Origin: an uncultured bacterium
GTDB taxonomy: Bacteria > Cyanobacteriota > Vampirovibrionia > Gastranaerophilales > JAILCC01
Assembly: GCA_949283935.1 (NCBI GenBank)
Contig: CASDUJ010000011.1
Location: 1-64,000, forward strand
Direction: 5' to 3'
DNA: 64,000 bases
Shown here: positions 25,730 through 33,384 of the stretch, in pieces
Layout: each line of letters begins with the position of its first letter
How positions within the stretch are numbered: position 1 is the first letter of the stretch
The notes under the pieces: generated by a model
The model's input: only the letters and a program-made list of their open reading frames with translations
Database searches by the model: none
Told to the model about the DNA's origin: nothing
Position numbers and translations under genes: made by a program

Positions 25730-26413
25730 ATGCGACTCAATAAAAATCATAATTTACCTGGAACTTTAATTTGTGTTGAAGGGATAGATGGTTCTGGCAA
25801 ATCTACACAATTAGCAATATTACGTGATTGGCTTTGCGAAACTGTTAGTGATGTGATTTTTACTGAGTGGAATTCTTCAAGATTAATTTCGCAAACAACT
25901 AAATTAGCTAAGAAAAAATCTCAACTTAGTCCAAGAACTTTTAGTCTTTTGCATGCAGTAGATTTTGCAGATAGATTAGAACAAATAATTATTCCTGCTA
26001 TGAAAGCTGGCTTTATAGTTCTTGCTGATAGATATGTTTATACTGCTTTTGCCAGAGATGTTGCAAGAGGCGTAAATTCAGATTGGGTGAGAAATATGTA
26101 TGGATTTGCCATAAAACCAGATTTGACAATGTATTTTAAAGTTCCTGTCGATGTTTCACTTAAAAGAATTTGTTCAAATCGTCAGCCCAAATTTTACGAA
26201 GCTGGCATGGATTTAAAACTTAGCAATGATCCTTATGAAAGTTATAGAATTTTTCAAGGACGTGTAATTTACGAATATGATAGAATGATAGATGAATATG
26301 GCTTAGTAAAAATGGATGCTACTGCTTCTATTCATGAACAACAACTTAAATTTAGAAAATGTGTGAAATCAGTTTTAAAGGAAAAAGGAATAGAAATTGC
26401 CGAAATTAAATAA
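25730..26413 (+). CDS. Thymidylate kinase-like P-loop kinase (first copy)
   Basis: The 227-residue protein has the Walker A motif VEGIDGSGKSTQ (about 15-26), a DRY motif in LADRYVYTAFARDVARGV, and a lid-type Arg region (LKRICSNRQPKFYEAG), all typical of dTMP kinases. Canonical Tmk phosphorylates dTMP; this copy is slightly longer than usual. A second homologue follows immediately, overlapping by 17 bases, and neither is obviously the housekeeping tmk. Activity on another nucleotide or on a different phosphate acceptor is possible. Confidence 0.8.
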   Translation: MRLNKNHNLPGTLICVEGIDGSGKSTQLAILRDWLCETVSDVIFTEWNSSRLISQTTKLAKKKSQLSPRTFSLLHAVDFADRLEQIIIPAMKAGFIVLADRYVYTAFARDVARGVNSDWVRNMYGFAIKPDLTMYFKVPVDVSLKRICSNRQPKFYEAGMDLKLSNDPYESYRIFQGRVIYEYDRMIDEYGLVKMDATASIHEQQLKFRKCVKSVLKEKGIEIAEIK

Positions 26414-27068
26414 AACAAAACATGGATATAAAGGTATTTTGGTAGTTATTGAAGGCACTGATGCATCAGGTAAATCTACTCAAATTGAATTGTTAAAAAA
26501 ATATCTTGAATGTCAAGCTTATGGAGTTGTAGTAAGTGAATGGAAATCTTCAGAGCTTATAGCCAGCGTAATAGATGATGCAAAAGAACGAAATTTGTTT
26601 AATGCTAATACTTTTAGTCTTATGTATGCTGCAGATTTTGCTTTTAGGCTTGAAAATCAAGTTATTCCAGCATTAGAAGCAGGCTTTGTCGTTCTTATGG
26701 ACAGGTATACTTATACTGCATATGCAAGAGATGTTGTTAGAGGAGTTAAACCTGCTTGGGTAAGAAAATTGTACGATTACGCACCTGCACCAGATATGAC
26801 TTTTTACATTGATATTCCTGTTAAATCCTTGTTAAAACGTATAATTGCCTCTAAAGGATTTGATTATTATGAATCAGGTAGAGATATAGGTTTAAGTACA
26901 GATTTTTATGAATCATTTAAAATCTACCAAAACAAAATTTTAGAAGAATACTCCAAAATGATAGACGAATATGGATTTATTAAAGTTAATGGAAATGATA
27001 GTGTGGAAAAAATACATGATGTAATTAAAGAAAATACTATCAAACTTTTGCATACAAATATTGATTAA
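26397..27068 (+). CDS. Thymidylate kinase-like P-loop kinase (second copy)
   Basis: The 223-residue paralogue of the preceding gene keeps VIEGTDASGKSTQ, LMDRYTYTAYARDVVRGV and the conserved SxMxEYGxxK ending. It starts with TTG 26397, inside the upstream gene, with AAAAAGGA spaced seven bases before it; no ATG is available earlier than the core domain. The two proteins look about half identical, so this is an old tandem duplication. The lid sequence (LKRIIASKGFDYYESG) differs, hinting at a changed substrate. The next gene, a TPR protein, begins 10 bases later. Confidence 0.8.
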   Translation: MPKLNKTKHGYKGILVVIEGTDASGKSTQIELLKKYLECQAYGVVVSEWKSSELIASVIDDAKERNLFNANTFSLMYAADFAFRLENQVIPALEAGFVVLMDRYTYTAYARDVVRGVKPAWVRKLYDYAPAPDMTFYIDIPVKSLLKRIIASKGFDYYESGRDIGLSTDFYESFKIYQNKILEEYSKMIDEYGFIKVNGNDSVEKIHDVIKENTIKLLHTNID

Positions 27069-27078
27069 GGCATTAAAA

Positions 27079-27843
27079 ATGGACAAAAATACAAAAAAAG
27101 CTTTAGAGTTTTTCAACAAAAAAGATTACAAGCAAGCAATAAATTATTTTCAAAAATCTATAGAATTAACAGGGGGAGATTTTTGGACATACAATAACAT
27201 TGCAACTGCTTATTATAATCTTGCTGATTATTCTAATGCAATTGAATTTTATCTTAAAGCATTAAATTTAAATCCTAAAGCTGCAGATGTATACATGAAT
27301 CTTGCTAATGCTTATAAATCAAACAATGAATTACCTATAGCAATTGATGTACTTTCTACAGGTATTGCTAAGAATCCTGATAACAATGATATAAGGCATT
27401 TAAAAGCATTATTTTTGTATGCAGATATGCAATATGATATGGCATTGGATGAACTTGAATGGATTTTAGACAAAGACGAATTTGATTTAAATGCAAATTA
27501 TGATATTGCCAAGATATATTTTGATATGGGATTATACGACAATGCCATTTCACATTATATAAAAATACTTGACTCTATGGATAATTCCGCTGATATTCAT
27601 TACAATATTGCAATGGCATATGCAGCCGGTAACAATATAGACAAAGCTATATTTCATTTGTTTAATGTGATAAGTATTAACGAAGCATATTATCCTGCTT
27701 ACAAAAAATTAGGGGTAATGCTCTTGGCAAAAGGTGAAAGAGAAGAAGCTAAAGAATATTTGGAAAAATATATAAAATTTGATCTTCCAGAAGATGAAAT
27801 TAATGAAATTAAGAAAATATTAGAACCTAAAGAAAATAAATAG
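27079..27843 (+). CDS. TPR-repeat protein
   Basis: A 254-residue protein made of about six tetratricopeptide repeats (for example WTYNNIATAYYNLADYSNAIEFYLKALNLNPKAADVYMNLANAYK). I place the start at ATG 27079, which follows AAGG by eight bases and lies after the upstream stop; the longer frame would begin at TTG 27061. It is probably translated with the two kinase-like genes. No signal peptide. Role unknown. Confidence 0.8.
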   Translation: MDKNTKKALEFFNKKDYKQAINYFQKSIELTGGDFWTYNNIATAYYNLADYSNAIEFYLKALNLNPKAADVYMNLANAYKSNNELPIAIDVLSTGIAKNPDNNDIRHLKALFLYADMQYDMALDELEWILDKDEFDLNANYDIAKIYFDMGLYDNAISHYIKILDSMDNSADIHYNIAMAYAAGNNIDKAIFHLFNVISINEAYYPAYKKLGVMLLAKGEREEAKEYLEKYIKFDLPEDEINEIKKILEPKENK

Positions 27844-27911
27844 TGAAAAAATTTTTTTAGCATGTATAATCTCTTTTAGCAAGTTTGTATATATTTGAAA
27901 AGGAGTTAATC

Positions 27912-28187
27912 ATGGCAATTACTATAGAAGCACAAAAAAGAGATGAAGCAAAAAATCCTCGTCAATTAAGATGCGAAGGTTATTTACCTGCTACAATTTA
28001 TGGTAAAGGTAAAGATTCTGTATCAATTCAAATTGATAGAAGAAATTTTGTTAATACATACAAAAATAATAAAGATGCAATTTATGAAATTGTTGTAGGT
28101 AAAGACAAATATAATGCTTCAGTTCAGAATTTTCAAATTGAAGCAGGTACACAAACTCCAATGAATATAGAATTTAAATTGGTATAA
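27912..28187 (+). CDS. rplY: Large ribosomal subunit protein bL25 (short form)
   Basis: The 91-residue protein matches the bL25 N-terminal domain: IEAQKRDEAKNPRQLRCEGYLPATIYGKGKDSVSIQIDRRNFVNTYKN ... QNFQIEAGTQTPMNIEFKLV. It binds 5S rRNA. It is the short Escherichia-type form without the CTC extension found in many bacteria. ATG 27912 is preceded by AAAAGGAG, so the earlier in-frame Met at 27885 is rejected. It is followed by a terminator-like hairpin. Confidence 0.88.
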   Translation: MAITIEAQKRDEAKNPRQLRCEGYLPATIYGKGKDSVSIQIDRRNFVNTYKNNKDAIYEIVVGKDKYNASVQNFQIEAGTQTPMNIEFKLV

Positions 28188-28214
28188 TACCTGACAGAGT
28201 GATTAAATTTTAGC

Positions 28215-28260
28215 AAAAAAACCTTAATATTTTTTTGAGAGAAAATGTTGAGGTTTTTTT
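28215..28260 (+). terminator. Terminator-like hairpin overlapping the next ribosome site
   Basis: AAAAAAACCTTAATATT pairs, with two G-U pairs, with AATGTTGAGGTTTTTTT across a 12-base loop, then the T-run ends right at ATG 28261. It looks like the rplY terminator, but its 3' arm contains TGAGG, the likely ribosome site of the next gene, so it may also act as a regulated leader. Confidence 0.6.
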
Positions 28261-28887
28261 ATGAAAAAAGTTTTTACATTAATACTTATTTTGTTTTTTG
28301 CTATGCCTGCAAATGCTGATATTTTTTCATTGAATCACAATAATGAAAATTTTTACTCAAATAAATTTTCTAAAAATCTTTTAGATGATTTAATTTTTGC
28401 TGAAAAACAAATTTTTAATAAAACATATAGAAATGACGATACGATTGAAAGATTGGAAAGGTTAGAATTAGCTTTGTACGGTGCTATTCAAAGTGGAGCT
28501 GAAGCTAAAAGAATCAAAAATATAAGAAAAGCTGTTACTAACGTGGCATCAGGGGGCAATGGGCTTCAATATGTGACAAAAGGTTTTAATTTAGGTGGGA
28601 GTTCAACTGGAGGAGGCACATGGAGTTTTGGAACATATAATCCTTATGGATATAGGAATTACCTTGGCTATAGTAACTATAATAATTGCAGATATAATAA
28701 TTGGAGCAAAAGATATAGTAATTTTAATCGTTATCACAGGCATTCGCATAGATTACCTCCGCCGGCATGCCGTGGTTGTCGTTCACACAGATTGCCTCCG
28801 CCAAGTTACTATAATAATCCCATTGTTAATGGAGATTTCATGAAAGATTATTCTATTGGAACAAGTGTTAAGATTTTAGATGACTAA
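28261..28887 (+). CDS. Exported Tyr/His-rich protein of unknown function
   Basis: The 208-residue protein has a clear signal peptide (MKKVFTLILILFFAMPANA|D). A helical domain follows (about 38-88: LDDLIFAEKQIFNKTYRNDDTIERLERLELALYGAIQSG), a pattern I associate with exported proteins of this lineage. The C-terminal half is Gly/Tyr/Asn/His-rich, with a repeated RLPPP element and two Cys. It may be a surface or cell-wall protein. Its ribosome site lies inside the preceding hairpin. Function unknown. Confidence 0.7.
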   Translation: MKKVFTLILILFFAMPANADIFSLNHNNENFYSNKFSKNLLDDLIFAEKQIFNKTYRNDDTIERLERLELALYGAIQSGAEAKRIKNIRKAVTNVASGGNGLQYVTKGFNLGGSSTGGGTWSFGTYNPYGYRNYLGYSNYNNCRYNNWSKRYSNFNRYHRHSHRLPPPACRGCRSHRLPPPSYYNNPIVNGDFMKDYSIGTSVKILDD

Positions 28888-28945
28888 CAAATTTTTGTGA
28901 TTTGTAACTTAATATATAAGTAAGAGAAAGAATATTTGAGAATTT

Positions 28946-29212
28946 ATGTATGTACAATCTATTAATATGCCACTAATACCAAGTAGCATTGTAAATAATC
29001 CACCTAATATTTCTAATAACCCAATGTTAGAAAAGATTGAATTAATAAAACAAAATTATAATCCTAATGCGCAATCTTATGTGAAACAATTTGTTCAAAA
29101 AGAATCAAATATTGATAAATTTATGACATGCCTTTTGGTAAGTACTATTAGTTCAGTTTTAGTTGTTTTTTTCTTATTGATTAAAAAACTAGCTAATTTT
29201 TCCAAGAGGTAA
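28946..29212 (+). CDS. Small membrane-anchored unknown protein
   Basis: The 88-residue protein has a polar, Asn/Pro-rich N-terminus (to about residue 55) and a single C-terminal membrane helix (CLLVSTISSVLVVFFLLIKKLANF) with a basic tail, giving a tail-anchored or type II-like topology. The ribosome site is weak, GAGAA. No family is recognised. Codon use resembles neighbours, and it occupies the gap between two other small genes. Moderately likely to be real. Confidence 0.5.
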   Translation: MYVQSINMPLIPSSIVNNPPNISNNPMLEKIELIKQNYNPNAQSYVKQFVQKESNIDKFMTCLLVSTISSVLVVFFLLIKKLANFSKR

Positions 29213-29323
29213 TTGTTTTTAATATTTTTTGTTTACAAATTTATTGTAAACCTGAAAATTAGCATCTGGTCTTCTCTTAAGCTCAAATGTTAAGATTAAT
29301 ATAAAAATCCAATAAAAAATATA

Positions 29324-29362
29324 GCAATTTTATATACTTTTATGTTTTTATTAAAGTATAAG
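29324..29362 (+). promoter_or_regulatory. GCAA-N16-GTTTTTAT element before the RHH gene
   Basis: TAGCAATTTT is followed at 16-base spacing by GTTTTTATTAAAG and then TATAAG, about 40-79 bases before ATG 29403. It matches in spacing and core the elements upstream of the genes at 33101 and 53205. A palindrome GTTTACAA-N5-TTGTAAAC lies nearby at 29231-29251. Confidence 0.5.
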
Positions 29363-29402
29363 AGACAAACAGTTAAATACCACGAAGAGGAGACCTTTTA
29401 TT

Positions 29403-29591
29403 ATGGCTAGAGTACTTATTTCAATGCCCGACGAATTTTTAACAAAAATTGACGAAGTAGCAGGAACTGAATCCAGAACACGTAGTGAACTTATCAGAGA
29501 AGCCCTTCGCAGTTACATCCACAAGTCAAGAGTTAAAGAAAGTGCAATTGCTAACAAAAATGCAGCAATTTTAGAAGCGCTATTAGACTAG
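29403..29591 (+). CDS. Ribbon-helix-helix (CopG/Arc-type) DNA-binding protein
   Basis: The 62-residue protein has the RHH fold pattern: a beta strand RVLISMPDEFLTKIDEVA followed by two helices (SRTRSELIREALRSYIHKSR), as in CopG, NikR N-termini and many antitoxins. No toxin gene is adjacent, so it is more likely an independent regulator. A GAGGAG site precedes ATG 29403 and a terminator follows within 21 bases. Its targets are unknown. Confidence 0.85.
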   Translation: MARVLISMPDEFLTKIDEVAGTESRTRSELIREALRSYIHKSRVKESAIANKNAAILEALLD

Positions 29592-29611
29592 GAGTAACAA
29601 TTGAGGATTGG

Positions 29612-29642
29612 GAAAAAGCCTGACTAATTTAGTCAGGCTTTT
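29612..29642 (+). terminator. Terminator after the RHH gene
   Basis: AAAAGCCTGACT pairs with AGTCAGGCTTTT around AATTT, and the 3' arm ends in a five-base T-run. It separates the RHH gene from a convergent small gene. Confidence 0.9.
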
Positions 29643-29661
29643 GTCGTAGAAATTTCTAAAT

Positions 29662-29883
29662 TTACATTTTGTTTGCTGTTGATGATTTGTATTCATCTGC
29701 AGCAAGCATGCGACATGCCGTTCTAAGTGAATGTCTTAATGTCAAAATCTCTTTTACAAGTTCTTCGTTAGAGCGCATACTTACGTTATCTCTTCTATTT
29801 GGAGCGCAACTTCTTTCCTCATAATTTCTTGCACGTAAACGTCCTGCGTAAGAAAGACCATTTTGAATTTCTGTTATCTTCAT
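29662..29883 (-). CDS. Small unknown basic protein
   Basis: A 73-residue, Arg-rich protein (MKITEIQNGLSYAGRLRARNYEERSCAPNRRDN...) with a helical middle (NEELVKEILTLRHSLRTACRMLAADEY). No known domain. TAGGGG stands six bases before ATG 29883. It lies convergent to the RHH gene. It might be a nucleic-acid-binding peptide, but nothing in the sequence proves it. Confidence 0.45.
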   Translation of the reverse strand: MKITEIQNGLSYAGRLRARNYEERSCAPNRRDNVSMRSNEELVKEILTLRHSLRTACRMLAADEYKSSTANKM

Positions 29884-30017
29884 AGAAAACCCCTAAGACA
29901 TAATATATAAAGACACGAAAATTTGTTAACTCTAAACTAGCATAATAATAGTTTTTTTTCAAGTACCAAATTGGGCTTTTTAGTTTTTGAAAATCTAATA
30001 TTTGTTAACGTTAATGA

Positions 30018-30923
30018 TTAGTTTGCACCTATAATTCCAATGTTTAATATTTTTGTAGTTTCTTTGTTGTATGTTACTACAAAATTTTGATAATCAAGAA
30101 AATTTATATTAGTTTTTTGAGTTTCTTGAATGTTACCTTCACCATATATTTTTTTTACTTCATCAATATTAAGATTTTTGGGTTTTAAACTAACAAATAA
30201 TAAAATACCATTAGAAAATACTAAATCAACTTCTGAATAATAATTGTTATGTTTTAAATATTTTGCTGGAATGCTATAAGTGTTTTTTTCACTTTGTGTA
30301 TTCTTGTTTGAAGCATTAAAATTTGGATATTGTAAATTAAAATCTGTTTCTAAAAGTTTTCCGGGAATAAAATTGTTTATGAAATTAAAATTTTTATAAT
30401 CAGGTAATTTGTTGACAATTTTAGCTATTGAAGGGTTAAAATCAGATTCGCCGTACAAAGTAATTCCAAAGACACTAACATTATTTTTGTCTGTAACAAT
30501 ATTGAAAAATCCATAATCATGATAATTAAATTTTTTACTGTAATTAGTATTTACGTAATTAGGTTTGCCATAATTTTTTTGAAATTTGTTCCAAGATTGA
30601 GGAACCGCAAATTCCAATTCAATCCAATCTAAAAAGTTATTTTTGAAACCAGCTCGCAAAGATTTATATGTGTTATTAAGATCAAATTCACTGTATATAG
30701 TATAAATACCTTCCGTTTCAGGTTTTGAATAAGCAGGTGCTAAATATGCAAATTCATTTATACTAGTTTGCGCAAATTTTATTTTTTCAAAAGTATAAGT
30801 GTCAAAATCTAAAGGCGCAGGAAGTTTTTCCGGAAATTTATATGCACTTAGCAAAAAACTTAAACTTACACAAGATAATATAATTGAAAAAATTTTTGTT
30901 AATTTATTATTCGTTTTCTTCAT
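30018..30923 (-). CDS. Exported protein of unknown function
   Basis: About 301 residues with a signal peptide (MKKTNNKLTKIFSIILSCVSLSFLLSAYKF) and no further membrane helices, so probably periplasmic or outer-membrane attached. The mature part is Asn/Tyr/Phe-rich with beta-strand character. I recognise no domain. I chose ATG 30923, after GAAGAAG; ATG 30941 is also possible and adds six residues. Either start overlaps the upstream gene (stop at 30907), so it is coupled to the fixCX operon. Confidence 0.65.
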   Translation of the reverse strand: MKKTNNKLTKIFSIILSCVSLSFLLSAYKFPEKLPAPLDFDTYTFEKIKFAQTSINEFAYLAPAYSKPETEGIYTIYSEFDLNNTYKSLRAGFKNNFLDWIELEFAVPQSWNKFQKNYGKPNYVNTNYSKKFNYHDYGFFNIVTDKNNVSVFGITLYGESDFNPSIAKIVNKLPDYKNFNFINNFIPGKLLETDFNLQYPNFNASNKNTQSEKNTYSIPAKYLKHNNYYSEVDLVFSNGILLFVSLKPKNLNIDEVKKIYGEGNIQETQKTNINFLDYQNFVVTYNKETTKILNIGIIGAN

Positions 30924-31326
30924 TATCTTCTTCAATTTCATCTAAATTATCGTCTGGCATTTCATCATTTTCTTGATTTTTGGTGTCAATTTGATCAAAT
31001 TCAGCTATAATTTTATCTGCAATAACTTTTGTTATACTTTCTTGCATTTCTACAGGACAATTTTCAAGCATCTGAATGGCAGTACTTAATGTGTTGTCCG
31101 CATCATACCAACGAGCATTACCTTTATCTATGTGACCATCTTTCACTGCCATCATTATATCATTTATAGATTGAAATTGATCTGTGTCTATGTGATGTTC
31201 AATAATAACTTTAATCAAATTTATTGCCATTTTTATTTGAAAATCATCATTAGAATCTTTTAAGATACGCATCATTTTGGATAAAAGTGGGTCTCTGTCA
31301 TACCATCGTCTTACTTCATAAACCAT
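30907..31326 (-). CDS. Unknown protein with two RWYDxDxxLS repeats
   Basis: The 139-residue protein has two copies of a unit beginning RWYDRDPLLS (R7-S16) and RWYDADNTLS (R72-S81), 65 residues apart and each followed by an amphipathic helical stretch. It ends in an extremely acidic tail (DDNLDEIEEDNEENE). It has an AGGAG ribosome site and lies 14 bases after fixX. Not recognised as any known family; probably a soluble, helical protein. Confidence 0.75.
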   Translation of the reverse strand: MVYEVRRWYDRDPLLSKMMRILKDSNDDFQIKMAINLIKVIIEHHIDTDQFQSINDIMMAVKDGHIDKGNARWYDADNTLSTAIQMLENCPVEMQESITKVIADKIIAEFDQIDTKNQENDEMPDDNLDEIEEDNEENE

Positions 31327-31340
31327 ATCAACTCTCCTAT

Positions 31341-31616
31341 TTAACTGTTTTTAAATGTAATTCCTTTAGTAGCTTTTGGATAGCTCCAATTTATAGCTTT
31401 GTATGGGCAAGAAATTCTGCAAGCTCCACATTCAAGACAATTTTCGAAAATAACTTGTAATTTTTCTTTTTCTTTATCCCATTCATAAACTTTTGCCGGA
31501 CAAATGTATTCGCAAACTCTATTTTTACAGTTTTTGCATATATCTTCATTAGGTATTAAATGTGATACATTGTCAGGTTTATATTTGACCTTGGCTAATA
31601 AATCATCAGGGTTCAT
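31341..31616 (-). CDS. fixX: FixX-like ferredoxin
   Basis: The 91-residue protein has two Cys clusters, CKNCKNRVCEYICP and CLECGACRISCPYK, typical of FixX ferredoxin-like proteins that pair with FixC. The second cluster carries the classical 4Fe-4S spacing; the first is altered. It overlaps fixC by four bases. In FixABCX and ETF-quinone oxidoreductases it passes electrons from the flavin to quinone. FixA and FixB are not in the window. Confidence 0.88.
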   Translation of the reverse strand: MNPDDLLAKVKYKPDNVSHLIPNEDICKNCKNRVCEYICPAKVYEWDKEKEKLQVIFENCLECGACRISCPYKAINWSYPKATKGITFKNS

Positions 31617-32926
31617 AATATTGCATCTCCAGCTAATTTAGCTATTTTTAATCCATCAGAGGCAAATTGAACAAAACCTCTTTCTTTTATAGTTTTGGAA
31701 ATAAATTCTCTATATTTTTCTCGCTTTGGAATGTTGTCAGTTTCTGTAAATGTTTCCATAAATTCATTGATTTTTTGTGGGTAATAACCTAAAAATGTTT
31801 CAGAATTGTTTTCTATTGTTTCTATAACATTTCTGTATGAATGTAAATCTTTTAAAATGAAACTTCCTTCCAACATTTTGTTATATAATTCAAGAGAATT
31901 TGCAGAAAAATCATTTTGATTTATTGCTTCTAAAGCTGTTAATGCCGCATATTTTCCGCTAATCATTGCTAAATTAGTCCCTTCCCAATGAATGTTATTT
32001 ACTAACATAGCCGCATCTCCAGCTATCATTAGCCCATCATAATAAAGTTTTGGGATTTTTTTGTATCCACCTTCAGGAATTAAATGAGCACTGTATTCTT
32101 TAATTTCAGTATCTTTTAAAAGAGGTTTTATTATTGAATGATTTTTTAATTTCTCCAAAAATTCGTATGGAGGTGTTTTTTGTAAATTTAAATCTTGTAA
32201 ACTTATTCCTAAACCTATCGAAATACTTTCCTTGTTTGTGTATATAAAACCTAAACCAGTTATTCCCAACATAGGTCCACCCACAATTGTGTGAACTGCA
32301 CCATTATTTTCATCTAAATTAAATCTATCTTCAATTTTTTCTTTGGAAAGGCTTAAAGTTTGTTTTACTGAAAGGGCAACATCTTTAGGTTTTATTTCTT
32401 TCCTTAACCCTCTTTTTTTTGCAATAAGAGAATTTACTCCATCTGCTAAAATAATAATTTTTCCTCGAAATTCTTCATTTGCAGTTTTAATTCCACAAAA
32501 TTTTCCTTCTTCTTTAATTAAATCTTCTACTAAAATTTGCGGAACAATATATGCACCAGCTTCTTCTGCTTTTTGAGCGCACCATCTGTCCCATTTTGGT
32601 CTAAGGACGCTATAAGCATTGAAAAATTCGTTCTTAGGCTTTTTTTCATAAGAAATAATTGTTCCGTCATTTTCCCCAAGTAATGAATATGTATGACGGG
32701 AAATGCCTCTTTCTAATGGAGCTTCTTTTAAAAAATCAGGGTAAACTTCTAATGTTGGAATTGTATAAATTGCTCCTCCAAACATATTTTTGCTGCCGCA
32801 AAAATCCCCTCTTTCTAACAAAACGGTTTGAGCACCTCCTTTTGCTGCTGTAATTGCTGCAGCAAGTCCAGCCGGCCCTCCCCCTACTATAATTATGTCT
32901 GCATCAGTTGTTTTCAAATTTTTCAC
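31613..32926 (-). CDS. fixC: FixC-like flavoprotein (ETF-quinone oxidoreductase family)
   Basis: A flavoprotein of about 437 residues: DADIIIVGGGPAGLAAAITAAKGGAQTVLLERGDFCGSKNMFGGAIY, an IILADGVNSLIAKKRGL substrate-side motif, and GLMIAGDAAMLVNNIHWEGTNLAMISGKYAALTALEAI. It belongs to the FixC/ETF-QO group that passes electrons toward quinone with FixX. The open frame begins at TTG 32977, but that codon coincides with a -35 box (see 32949-32977). GTG 32926 or TTG 32917 (preceded by GGTGA) are better starts; 32926 is used here. Confidence 0.85.
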   Translation of the reverse strand: MKNLKTTDADIIIVGGGPAGLAAAITAAKGGAQTVLLERGDFCGSKNMFGGAIYTIPTLEVYPDFLKEAPLERGISRHTYSLLGENDGTIISYEKKPKNEFFNAYSVLRPKWDRWCAQKAEEAGAYIVPQILVEDLIKEEGKFCGIKTANEEFRGKIIILADGVNSLIAKKRGLRKEIKPKDVALSVKQTLSLSKEKIEDRFNLDENNGAVHTIVGGPMLGITGLGFIYTNKESISIGLGISLQDLNLQKTPPYEFLEKLKNHSIIKPLLKDTEIKEYSAHLIPEGGYKKIPKLYYDGLMIAGDAAMLVNNIHWEGTNLAMISGKYAALTALEAINQNDFSANSLELYNKMLEGSFILKDLHSYRNVIETIENNSETFLGYYPQKINEFMETFTETDNIPKREKYREFISKTIKERGFVQFASDGLKIAKLAGDAIL

Positions 32927-32948
32927 CGGTAAAACTTTCACAAAGCTT

Positions 32949-32977
32949 ATTATACTATATTGCACAAATTCAAGCAA
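32949..32977 (-). promoter_or_regulatory. Promoter of the fixC-fixX operon
   Basis: On the minus strand TTGCTT (32972-32977), then 17 bases, then a perfect TATAAT (32949-32954). It lies inside the longest reading frame of fixC and therefore argues for a start near 32917-32941. Confidence 0.65.
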
Positions 32978-33013
32978 ACACCGAAAGACTAATAATTTGT
33001 AATTAATGACTAC

Positions 33014-33039
33014 AAAAAAAAGAGGTCATTTAGACCTCA
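33014..33039 (-). terminator. Terminator downstream of the gene at 33101
   Basis: Reading on the minus strand, GAGGTC-N5-GACCTC is followed by TTTTTTT. It lies about 60 bases past the stop of the 79-residue gene and upstream of the fixC promoter. Confidence 0.85.
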
Positions 33040-33100
33040 GTTTTGAAACCCCTATATATTTAAACCCGTGGAATTAATTAAAGAGAGTTGGTTTAATTTT

Positions 33101-33340
33101 TTATCTAATCGGTATATATCTGTAATTTTTATATGCCGATTTTGCTAATAAAGTTTTACCAAGTTCATTTAATTTTCCTTGGTATTTCATCATAGTAATT
33201 TTATCTTGAGCAACTTTTTCCATTCTGTTTAACATTTCTTGCTCGTCAATTTGATTAATATTATTGTGATTATCAACTTGAAGTGTTTGGTATTTCTGTA
33301 CTAATAATTTATCAATGTGATCTCTTGCTCCAACTGCCAT
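33101..33340 (-). CDS. Small helical unknown protein
   Basis: A 79-residue, mostly helical protein (ARDHIDKLLVQKYQTLQVDN ... EQEMLNRMEKVAQDKITMMKYQGKLNELGKTLLAKSAYKNYRY). No membrane segment. AAGGA precedes the start at 33340. Its promoter region shares a 23-nt identical core with that of the 535-residue gene at 53205. The size and helical character would suit a chaperone or regulator, but this is a guess. Confidence 0.6.
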   Translation of the reverse strand: MAVGARDHIDKLLVQKYQTLQVDNHNNINQIDEQEMLNRMEKVAQDKITMMKYQGKLNELGKTLLAKSAYKNYRYIPIR

Positions 33341-33384
33341 AGCTAAATTCCTTCCGTTTCTAATTTGGGTTTCTTTACTTTCCT

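Noticed and set aside
27885-27911. An upstream in-frame ATG for rplY.
   Set aside because: The ribosome site AAAAGGAG lies directly before ATG 27912, and the extra residues do not fit L25.
29231-29251. GTTTACAA-N5-TTGTAAAC as a terminator of the 28946 gene.
   Set aside because: No T-run follows on the plus strand and the stem is AT-rich; an operator is as likely, so it is not listed separately.
29403-29883. A toxin-antitoxin pair made of the RHH gene and the small basic gene.
   Set aside because: The genes are convergent and separated by a terminator, and the basic protein does not resemble any known toxin.
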